Positions 5,104 to 10,689 of a stretch of DNA of 10,689 bases are shown here, in pieces. Both the position numbers and the translations under genes were made by a program. The stretch is from Acidobacteriaceae bacterium. GTDB taxonomy: Bacteria > Acidobacteriota > Terriglobia > Terriglobales > Acidobacteriaceae. A model generated the notes under the pieces. The model saw only the letters and a program-made list of their open reading frames with translations. It did no database searches and was not told where the DNA came from. The stretch lies in assembly GCA_003135495.1 (NCBI GenBank), contig PLBX01000151.1, positions 2,196-12,884 of the forward strand, read 5' to 3'. Within the stretch, counting starts at the first letter, position 1; each line of letters begins with the position of its first letter.

Positions 5104-5113
5104 ACTTTAGCGC
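5097..5113. repeat. 17-bp palindrome spanning a stop codon
   Basis: GCGCTAAACTTTAGCGC is a perfect palindrome about a central C (8-bp arms). It contains the TAA stop (5101-5103) of the small CxxC protein. As RNA it could fold with a six-pair stem and a five-base loop, but no T-run follows. It could be a protein-binding site or an mRNA 3' end hairpin. Confidence 0.55.
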
Positions 5114-5169
5114 GACGAATTCTCGACCACAAGTTCTCGACCCGTTCAGAAATTGTCGTCTATATCCCT

Positions 5170-5228
5170 TGTCATCCTGAGCGCAGCAGGGACTTCACGA
5201 AGTGAAGCCCCTGCGAAGACGAAGGACC
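5170..5228. repeat. TCATCCTGAGCG-type repeat interrupted by a 13-bp-stem hairpin
   Basis: The element begins TGTCATCCTGAGCG (5170-5183), like the intact copy at 3015. It is then interrupted by 31 bases (5184-5214) and resumes as GAAGACGAAGGACC (5215-5228). The insert folds into a strong hairpin: 5186-5198 pairs with 5202-5214 around a GAA loop, with 12 of 13 pairs matching. It lies between the convergent small CxxC gene and the aminotransferase gene, so it may help to end or protect transcripts from both sides, although no T-run accompanies it. Confidence 0.7.
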
Positions 5229-5281
5229 CCTATACCACCTAACATCGCCGCTTCAGGAAGTTCTCCGCTCCCGCCACTGCC

Positions 5282-6619
5282 CTACTCCTTCACCGCTCGA
5301 TCCGTAATCTCCAGCCCCTTGTCAATAATCGCAAAGGCCTCGCGCATCTGCGCCTCATTAATACAAAGTGGAGGATTGGTGTAGAAAGTATTCCACCTGA
5401 CCATCGTATAGAGCCCGTTCTCGCGGAAAAACTTCCCGAGCGCCGCCATCTCTTCCGAAGTCCTGTTAAACGGAGCCATCGGTTGCCGCGTCTTTTGATC
5501 GCGAATCAATTCAACAATCCCAAACAACCCAATCGACCGAACCGCGCCCACAGAGCGGTGTTTCGCCTGCAATTCCGCGCCAAGCGTCTTCATGATCGCG
5601 CCCATCTTCCGTGAATTCTCAATCAAATTGTCTTCTTCATAGACGCGAATAGTTGCGAGCGCCGTAGCGCATCCCATAGGATGACTATTGTAAGTAAGTC
5701 CTCCATAAAACACTTTGTCGTCAAAATGCCTGGCAATATGCCGCCGCATGCCAACCGCCCCAAGCGGAATATAACTGGAAGTAAGTCCCTTAGCCATACA
5801 TAGTAAGTCAGGGACAACCTTCCAATGATCGACCGCAAACCACTTACCCGTCCTTCCGAAGCCCGACATCACTTCGTCCGCAATCATCAAAATTCCATAC
5901 TTATCGCAAAGCTTACGCACCCCTTCCAGATATCCGTCGGGAGGCGCAAGAATTCCGTTGGTCCCAGTAACCGGCTCCAGAATAAACGCCGCAATAGTGT
6001 GCGGACCTTCCAGTTGTATAGTTTCTTCAATCATGGCCAGTGAACTTTCCGCCGACTCCCAGCCCCGCTCAATCCCATGATAAGGATCCAGCACCCGCAC
6101 CACCCCCGGAATTCCAGGCTCCGCAGCCCATCGCCGAGGATCGCCCGTAAGGCTGATCGCCCCAGCCGTCGCCCCGTGGTATGACCGATAGCGAGCGATG
6201 ATTTTGTGGCGGCCGGTAAAAAAGCGCGCAATCTTGATAGCGTTTTCGTTGGCTTCCGCGCCGCCATTGGTAAAGAAGAAAGTGTCAATGTCGCCCGGAG
6301 TAAGCTCCGCCAGCTTAGCTCCCAGCCGGGCCCGCGGCTCCGTGGCCATAAACGGATTGGCATAAGCAAGCACCGACGCCTGCTCCGTAATCGCCTGAAT
6401 CACCCGCTCATCGCCATGTCCAATGTTCACCGACATCAGTTGGCTATTAAAATCAATAAACCGTTTCCCTTCCGGAGTCCAAAAATAAATTCCTTTGGCC
6501 CGAGCCACCGCAATAGGATCGACCTTCGACTGAGCCGACCACTCAAACAAAGTGTGCTTCTTAGTGAGGTTGATAATCTCTTGCCCAGTCATGGTCGGAT
6601 TAGCAGTAGCCGTAGTCAT
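5282..6619 (-). CDS. Class III (omega-amino acid) pyridoxal-phosphate aminotransferase
   Basis: This 445-residue enzyme is a full-length class III aminotransferase. PLP-site parts are in order: FFTNGGAEANENAIKIAR (115-132, phosphate-binding region), SYHG (146-149, aromatic stacking on PLP), the ADEVMSGFGRTGKW block (247-260) with Asp248 for the pyridine nitrogen, the catalytic Lys277 in LLCMAKGLTSSYIPLGAV, and GLTYNSHP (307-314) with the phosphate-binding Thr309. Such enzymes move a terminal amino group from omega-amino acids or diamines to pyruvate or 2-oxoglutarate. The MAKGLTSSYIPLGAV form and overall look are closest to taurine- or diamine:pyruvate aminotransferases, but the substrate cannot be read from the sequence. 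It is the last gene of the minus-strand catabolic cluster, 55 bases after gabT, with its own good GGAG site six bases before the ATG. A repeat fills that gap. Confidence 0.92.
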   Translation of the reverse strand: MTTATANPTMTGQEIINLTKKHTLFEWSAQSKVDPIAVARAKGIYFWTPEGKRFIDFNSQLMSVNIGHGDERVIQAITEQASVLAYANPFMATEPRARLGAKLAELTPGDIDTFFFTNGGAEANENAIKIARFFTGRHKIIARYRSYHGATAGAISLTGDPRRWAAEPGIPGVVRVLDPYHGIERGWESAESSLAMIEETIQLEGPHTIAAFILEPVTGTNGILAPPDGYLEGVRKLCDKYGILMIADEVMSGFGRTGKWFAVDHWKVVPDLLCMAKGLTSSYIPLGAVGMRRHIARHFDDKVFYGGLTYNSHPMGCATALATIRVYEEDNLIENSRKMGAIMKTLGAELQAKHRSVGAVRSIGLFGIVELIRDQKTRQPMAPFNRTSEEMAALGKFFRENGLYTMVRWNTFYTNPPLCINEAQMREAFAIIDKGLEITDRAVKE

Positions 6620-6639
6620 ACCAAACTCCTTCGCACTTT

Positions 6640-6669
6640 CCTTAGTGAACCTTAGTGCCCTTAGTGGTA
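6640..6669 (-). repeat. CCACTAAGG-type intergenic repeat (inverted copy of 2589-2627)
   Basis: On the plus strand CTTAGTG occurs at 6641, 6651 and 6660. On the minus strand this reads TACCACTAAGGGCACTAAGG, then TTCACTAAGG, aligning with TACCACAGAGGGCACAGGGG, then TTTCACAGGGG, at 2589-2627. It occupies most of the gap between gabT and the downstream aminotransferase gene and would be transcribed within the operon. Confidence 0.75.
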
Positions 6670-6674
6670 GAGCA

Positions 6675-8039
6675 CTAACTCAACCGCTCCGTCAGCACGC
6701 CTGTCTTTTCCGTCACGTGCGCCAGCCCCGACTCGAGCACATCCAAAGCCTCGTCCATCTGCCCATCAGTGATCACAAGCGGCATCAGCAGTCGAATGAC
6801 GTTCCCATATGAACCCGCCGTGATCGTCACCACTCCGTGCTCGTAACAATATTGAGAAACTTGTTTCGTCTCTTTATCGGCAGGCTCGCGAGTTACTTTT
6901 GACCGCACCAGTTCCAGCGCCTGCATCGCGCCCAGTCCCCTGACGTCGCCTACCAGTTCCCATTGCGTCTGCCATTTTGCCGCACGTTTGCGAAAGCGCT
7001 CGCCCAGCACATTAGCGCGAGCGCACAAATTTTCCTTTTCGATGATTTCCAATACTGCCAATGCCGTTTCACAAGCCAGAGGATTGCCGCCAAATGTTCC
7101 GCCCAACTGGCCAACCGCCGGCGCGTCCATAATTTCGGCGCGGCCCGTGACCGCGGCCATGGGCAATCCGCCAGTCAAAGATTTCGCCATGACTACAAGA
7201 TCAGGCTCCAATCCCAGCCGCTCGCTCGCAAACATTGCGCCTGTGCGCCCAAACCCGGTTTGCACCTCATCCGCAATCATAAGAATTCCATGCTTCCGGC
7301 AAATCGCGCCGAGCGTCGGATAGAATTCCGCCGGCGGAGTCACAAAGCCACCCTCCCCCAAAATAGGCTCAACAATTACCGCCGCTACCGATTCGGCTGC
7401 TACCACGCGCTTGAAAGTATCCTCAATATGCTTTGCGCAAAACACCTCACAAGAGGGATACTTCAGCGAATAGGAACATCGGAAGCAATAAGCGTACGGG
7501 ATCCGGTAGACGTCGCTTGGAAAAGGCTCAAAGCCCGCTTTATAGGGGTGCGTCTTGCTGGTCGCTGCCATAGCCATGTAAGTGCGGCCGTGAAACGCAT
7601 CTTCGAAACAGATAACTGCCGGCCTTTTGGTGTAACTGCGAGCTATCTTGATTGCGTTCTCAACCGCCTCCGCGCCAGTATTGACGAGTACGGTCTTCTT
7701 CGCGCCTTTGCCAGGAGCCAAAGCGTTAAGCTTCTCGCAAACTGCGATATACCCTTCGTATGGCAGCACGTTGAAGCTGGTATGGAGAAACCGCTCAAGC
7801 TGGCGGCGAATAGCGTCAATAACCGCGGGTGCGCGATGTCCGGTGTTGACGCAGCCAATGCCGCCTGCAAAATCAATCATGCGGTTGCCATCGACATCTT
7901 CAATGACCGCGCCTTCCGATCTTGCAACGAAAATAGGTGTGGCGTGATACAAGCCCCTGACCACGGCAGCATTCCGCCGTTTCATTAACGCCTGCGAGCG
8001 GGGTCCGGGAATCGGAGTGCGTAGTTGAATAGTAGACAT
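6675..8039 (-). CDS. gabT: GabT-type 4-aminobutyrate aminotransferase with four-cysteine insertion
   Basis: This 454-residue class III aminotransferase is of the GABA/omega-amino acid type. Landmarks are LVNTGAEAVENAIKIAR (118-134), AFHGRTYMAMAATSK (148-162), IVEPILGEGGF (222-232), ADEVQTGFGRTG (256-267) with Asp257, and the catalytic Lys286 in VVMAKSLTGGLPMAAVTG. GABA aminotransferase moves the amino group of GABA to 2-oxoglutarate and yields succinate semialdehyde and glutamate in the cytoplasm. An unusual feature is a cysteine-rich stretch, YCFRCSYSLKYPSCEVFC (184-201: C185, C188, C197, C201), which E. coli GabT and PuuE lack as I recall, but which I believe occurs in a subset of bacterial relatives. 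The ATG at 8039 has AGGAT six bases upstream. The aldehyde dehydrogenase stop is only 16 bases away, so the two are co-transcribed. Related substrates such as 5-aminovalerate or beta-alanine are possible. Confidence 0.87.
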   Translation of the reverse strand: MSTIQLRTPIPGPRSQALMKRRNAAVVRGLYHATPIFVARSEGAVIEDVDGNRMIDFAGGIGCVNTGHRAPAVIDAIRRQLERFLHTSFNVLPYEGYIAVCEKLNALAPGKGAKKTVLVNTGAEAVENAIKIARSYTKRPAVICFEDAFHGRTYMAMAATSKTHPYKAGFEPFPSDVYRIPYAYCFRCSYSLKYPSCEVFCAKHIEDTFKRVVAAESVAAVIVEPILGEGGFVTPPAEFYPTLGAICRKHGILMIADEVQTGFGRTGAMFASERLGLEPDLVVMAKSLTGGLPMAAVTGRAEIMDAPAVGQLGGTFGGNPLACETALAVLEIIEKENLCARANVLGERFRKRAAKWQTQWELVGDVRGLGAMQALELVRSKVTREPADKETKQVSQYCYEHGVVTITAGSYGNVIRLLMPLVITDGQMDEALDVLESGLAHVTEKTGVLTERLS

Positions 8040-8055
8040 AACTAGATCCTGATTA

Positions 8056-9537
8056 TCAGTACCAACCTATTGGAGCCTCATTCAGATTGATATAAACCTG
8101 CTTAGTCTCGAGATATTCTTCAATTCCCCAAGGTCCCAATTCGCGCCCAAAGCCCGACTGTTTATAACCGCCCCAGGGCGCTTCCACATAAGTAGGCTGC
8201 ATGTGATTCACCCACACAATACCTACCCGAAGCGCCTTCACGGCACGCATGGCTTTGAAAATATCTCGCGTCCACACAGCCGCAGCTAGCCCGTAAGGAG
8301 AGTCATTCGCAATCTTCAGCGCGTCTTTCTCATCCTCGAATGGAATCACCGCAGCAACCGGCCCAAAGATTTCTTCCCGCGAGATGCGAGCGCTGTTATC
8401 GATATCATAGAAAATCGTCGGCTGCACGTAGTAGCCTTTGGCGAACTTTGTGACTCGCCCGCCGCCAGCAGCCACCTTGGCTTCTTTCTTACCAATTTCA
8501 AGATACGAACAAACACGATCATATTGGTCCTTAGAGACAAGCGCGCCCATCTTCGTCTCGCGCTCCATCGGCGGCCCAACCCGAATCGTCTTCGCCTTTT
8601 CCGCCATCGCTTCCACAAACTTCTTGTAAATGGACTTCTGCACCAGAATGCGGCTGCCCGCCGAACAGACTTCCCCCTGATTGATGAAGACTCCGAACAG
8701 CGCGCCATCGATTGCAGCTTCAAAGTCGGCATCGGCAAAAAAGATATTCGGCGACTTGCCGCCGAGTTCCAGAGTCACGCGCTTCACCGTATCCGCGGCC
8801 TCTTTTACGATGATCTTGCCCACACTCGCCGATCCAGTAAAGGCAATCTTGTTCACGTCAGGATGCTTCACCAGAGGCGATCCGCAGCTTTCACCGAACC
8901 CCGTGATCACATTGACCACACCCTTGGGTAGTCCAACTTCATCAAACCACTTCGCAAGCTCCAACACAGTCAGCGGCGTCTGTTCCGCCGGCTTCAGCAC
9001 GCATGTACATCCGGCAGCCAGAGCCGGCGCCAACTTCCATGCCGCCATCGTCAGCGGATAATTCCACGGAATGATTTGCCCTGCGACACCCATCGGCTCT
9101 TTGAGCGACAGGCTCATCGCATTATCAGGAACCGGGTTCACATAGCCAACGACCTTCGTCGCCAACCCGCCGTAATATTCAAAACACGTAGCCACGTCAT
9201 TGATATCGAACTCCGCCTCGACAATCGGCTTACCCGAGTTACGGCACTCAAGTTCAGCGAGCATAGCCAGATTCTGCCGTACCTTCTCAGCGAGACGAAA
9301 GAGCACGCGCCCTCGCTCCTGTGCCGTCGTTGTCGCCCACGGGCCTTCCTCAAATGCAGCCTTGGCAGCCGCAACCGCGCGATTGACGTCGTCAGCATTT
9401 GCGTCGGGAACTTGTGCAATCACCTCTTCGGTCGAAGGATCGTACACAGGAAACGTCTTCGCTGACTTACTAGCCACAAACTCGCCATTAATCAACATCG
9501 AATAAGTCTTGACGTCCGTAGTAACTCCACCAGCCAT
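8056..9537 (-). CDS. NAD(P)-dependent aldehyde dehydrogenase, aminoaldehyde/betaine-aldehyde type
   Basis: This is a complete 493-residue ALDH-superfamily enzyme. In order: PWNYPL with catalytic Asn159 (157-162), cofactor-binding LKPAEQTPL (181-189), FTGSASVGK (233-241), the general base Glu257 in TLELGGKSPN, the nucleophile Cys291 in FINQGEVCSAGSR, and EEIFGPV (388-394) that holds the nicotinamide ribose. It oxidises an aldehyde to the acid in the cytoplasm. Sequence style and gene context favour an aminoaldehyde such as 4-aminobutyraldehyde; succinate semialdehyde or betaine aldehyde remain possible. The start at 9537 is preferred over an in-frame ATG at 9555: GGAGGA lies three bases upstream of it and the length then matches the family, while the upstream ATG follows repeat sequence. 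The gene is followed at 16 bases by gabT. The 123-base gap to the permease holds three hairpins. Confidence 0.9.
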   Translation of the reverse strand: MAGGVTTDVKTYSMLINGEFVASKSAKTFPVYDPSTEEVIAQVPDANADDVNRAVAAAKAAFEEGPWATTTAQERGRVLFRLAEKVRQNLAMLAELECRNSGKPIVEAEFDINDVATCFEYYGGLATKVVGYVNPVPDNAMSLSLKEPMGVAGQIIPWNYPLTMAAWKLAPALAAGCTCVLKPAEQTPLTVLELAKWFDEVGLPKGVVNVITGFGESCGSPLVKHPDVNKIAFTGSASVGKIIVKEAADTVKRVTLELGGKSPNIFFADADFEAAIDGALFGVFINQGEVCSAGSRILVQKSIYKKFVEAMAEKAKTIRVGPPMERETKMGALVSKDQYDRVCSYLEIGKKEAKVAAGGGRVTKFAKGYYVQPTIFYDIDNSARISREEIFGPVAAVIPFEDEKDALKIANDSPYGLAAAVWTRDIFKAMRAVKALRVGIVWVNHMQPTYVEAPWGGYKQSGFGRELGPWGIEEYLETKQVYINLNEAPIGWY

Positions 9538-9540
9538 AAG

Positions 9541-9546
9541 TCCTCC
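9541..9546 (-). promoter_or_regulatory. Ribosome binding site that fixes the aldehyde dehydrogenase start
   Basis: On the minus strand TTGGAGGACTTATGGCT places GGAGGA three bases before the ATG at 9537, so GGAGG sits four bases away. This favours the 493-residue protein over a 499-residue form that starts at 9555. Confidence 0.65.
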
Positions 9547-9557
9547 AACTTGCATAG

Positions 9558-9598
9558 CCCCGGACGAATCCGTCTGGGAGGCGAGCGCAACTCGCCTC
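9558..9598. repeat. Two adjacent palindromes upstream of the aldehyde dehydrogenase gene
   Basis: CCCGGACG (9559-9566) pairs with CGTCTGGG (9571-9578) around AATC, with one G-T wobble. GAGGCGAG (9578-9585) pairs perfectly with CTCGCCTC (9591-9598) around five bases. The two hairpins share base 9578, so only one may fully form at a time. On the plus strand TTTT follows the second stem, but the genes here run on the minus strand, where no T-run follows. The GACGAATC core links it to the palindrome at 9639-9660. Confidence 0.65.
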
Positions 9599-9638
9599 TT
9601 TTCAAGCCATCACAATCGTCATCGGTCTAGACTCAACC

Positions 9639-9660
9639 GGACGGACGAATGCGTCCGTCC
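9639..9660. repeat. Perfect 9-bp-stem palindrome at the permease stop codon
   Basis: GGACGGACG (9639-9647) pairs perfectly with CGTCCGTCC (9652-9660) around AATG. It abuts the TAG stop of the permease (9661-9663), so on the minus strand the hairpin begins right after that stop. No T-run follows. It could protect the 3' end of the permease message or lower expression of the genes after it. Confidence 0.7.
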
Positions 9661-10689
9661 CTACGTAGGCCTTGCCGATTCAAGATCTGGCACTTTCAAA
9701 CGCCCATAAACAAAAAAGAAAAACGCCGCCAGCGCCAAAAAAAACAATGTGAAACCAACCATCTTGGCTTCATATCTCCACACCGAAGTGATCTGCTTCG
9801 CCGGAAAGAAGGCGAGCGCTATTCCCAAGGCCGTCGTCACAAAGCCACACAGCCCGGAAACAATCAGCGTGCTGCGACCATACCGCGCTCCCGCCATGTC
9901 ACCGTTGAAAGCAAATTTCAGCAATGCCGCAAACACATACAAAAACGGCACTAGTTGCAGGACTACCGCAAGCGACAGCATGGTTTGGAAAGCTTCCTGT
10001 ACTCCGCCCGAGGCATAAAAGTTAATTACGATTAATATGAGTGACACAACCGCCTGCACGATAAGCGCGGCATGCGGCGTTCGATATTTAGGATGAACCT
10101 TGCCCAGCCAGGACGGCATGTAAGAATCGAGTCCCGCTACAAAAGGAATCCGTGCCGATCCGCCCATCCAGGCCGATCCGATTCCTGCGATCGAAAGGCT
10201 AAGCATTAGAGCGAACGGAGTAACAATCCACGCGACGCCGACTTTACCCGCCATATGGCTGACAGCCTGCACGATGCCTTGCAGCACGCTGATATCGTTC
10301 TTGCCAATCGCAACCAACAAAGTCAACGTCGCTCCGATATAAAGTAAGCCGGAGATTATGCCGCCCCACGCCACCGCTCCGGGCAACGTTTTCTGCGGGT
10401 CGCGAATTTCATCACCCATCACCGAAGCCAGTTCAAGCCCGACCAAGCCAAAACAAATTACACCGAAAGAATTCAGAACAAAACGCGGATCAGCCGGAAT
10501 TGTAAAATCTGCGGATGTCACCGTTGTGCCGAAACGCGATAAGACTGTAATTCCGAGACCGATCAAAACTGCCGCTGCAATAAAAGTTCCGATGGCTCCC
10601 AGATTATTCAGCCACTTCCCTACCCCAAGCCCTACGATGTTCACGATTGTCAGCAATGCGAGCAGTGCCAAAGAGGCTGTCATGGCAAA
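9661..10689 (-). CDS. APC-superfamily amino acid/polyamine permease (partial, N-terminus beyond the window)
   Basis: The visible 342 residues hold about eight membrane helices, whereas full APC permeases have twelve and about 450-500 residues. The frame stays open to the right edge, so the true start lies outside. The ATG at 10683 falls just before a conserved helix and is internal. Numbering from it, APC landmarks are NIVGLGVGKWLNN (15-27), GLVGLELASVMGDEIRDP (79-96) with the helix-6 G-x-E and acidic loop, and GSARIPFVAGLDSYMPSWLG (175-194) followed by VHPKYRTPHAALI (196-208). The family imports amino acids, GABA or polyamines across the inner membrane by proton symport or exchange. It is the first visible gene of the minus-strand cluster, so it probably supplies the substrate for the dehydrogenase and aminotransferases. 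The substrate itself is not readable here. Confidence 0.87.
   Translation of the reverse strand, partial: FAMTASLALLALLTIVNIVGLGVGKWLNNLGAIGTFIAAAVLIGLGITVLSRFGTTVTSADFTIPADPRFVLNSFGVICFGLVGLELASVMGDEIRDPQKTLPGAVAWGGIISGLLYIGATLTLLVAIGKNDISVLQGIVQAVSHMAGKVGVAWIVTPFALMLSLSIAGIGSAWMGGSARIPFVAGLDSYMPSWLGKVHPKYRTPHAALIVQAVVSLILIVINFYASGGVQEAFQTMLSLAVVLQLVPFLYVFAALLKFAFNGDMAGARYGRSTLIVSGLCGFVTTALGIALAFFPAKQITSVWRYEAKMVGFTLFFLALAAFFFFVYGRLKVPDLESARPT

Noticed and set aside
6963..7988. Plus-strand open frame of 341 codons opposite gabT
   Set aside because: It lies wholly antisense to a well-conserved aminotransferase and its product has no recognisable domain; it is a shadow of codon bias.
9538..9555. 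Upstream ATG for the aldehyde dehydrogenase
   Set aside because: It follows palindromic repeat sequence without a good ribosome site, whereas the ATG at 9537 has GGAGGA close upstream and gives the usual family length.
9578..9602. Hairpin followed by TTTT as an intrinsic terminator
   Set aside because: The T-run lies on the plus strand, while both flanking genes are transcribed from the minus strand, so no transcript would use it.
9609..9636. Possible minus-strand promoter (TTGAGT, 16 bases, TGTGAT) for the aldehyde dehydrogenase
   Set aside because: Each box matches only four of six consensus bases; such matches are common by chance, so it is not called.

Overview
The window looks like chromosomal DNA of moderately high GC from a soil-type member of the Acidobacteriota. 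That assignment is an inference. It rests on the overall style of the proteins, on a ccm gene block beside unrelated housekeeping genes, and above all on several families of short dispersed repeats between genes (palindromes of the GACGGGCG/CGCCCGTC type, a CCAC-x-RAGG element, and a TCATCCTGAGCG element), which I associate with these genomes from memory. I see no phage, transposase, integrase, CRISPR array, rRNA or tRNA.

Layout. (1) Bases 1-1777, plus strand: the end of a cytochrome c maturation block. It holds the last codons of a gene that is probably ccmA, then ccmB, ccmC, and a 41-residue ccmD homologue. A palindromic repeat and a four-unit 12-bp tandem repeat sit between ccmB and ccmC. 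No ccmE, ccmF or ccmH follows; the next gene is convergent and unrelated. (2) Bases 1808-5103: a run of single genes. These are a membrane-anchored hypothetical protein (minus), a MIP18/DUF59 iron-sulfur assembly factor (plus), a small two-helix membrane protein (minus), a secreted P1-family (DmpA-like) peptidase (plus), and a small CxxC...HxxxxH protein (plus). (3) Bases 5282 to the right edge, minus strand: a catabolic cluster. In transcription order it is an APC-superfamily permease (its start lies beyond the window), an NAD(P)-dependent aldehyde dehydrogenase, a GabT-type class III aminotransferase and a second class III aminotransferase.

The minus-strand cluster reads as an uptake and degradation route for an omega-amino compound. 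The most economical model is putrescine or another diamine to 4-aminobutyraldehyde, then GABA, then succinate semialdehyde. The exact substrates cannot be fixed from sequence alone. No separate succinate-semialdehyde dehydrogenase is visible.

No clear undescribed multi-gene system is present. The observations most worth a second look are the intergenic repeat families (four types, several present in two related copies here), the four-cysteine insertion in the GabT-like enzyme, the split ccm cluster, and the possible BamE-like tail on the hypothetical protein. No gene-free stretch exceeds 300 bases; the longest is about 250 bases, upstream of the small CxxC protein, and it contains a palindromic repeat.
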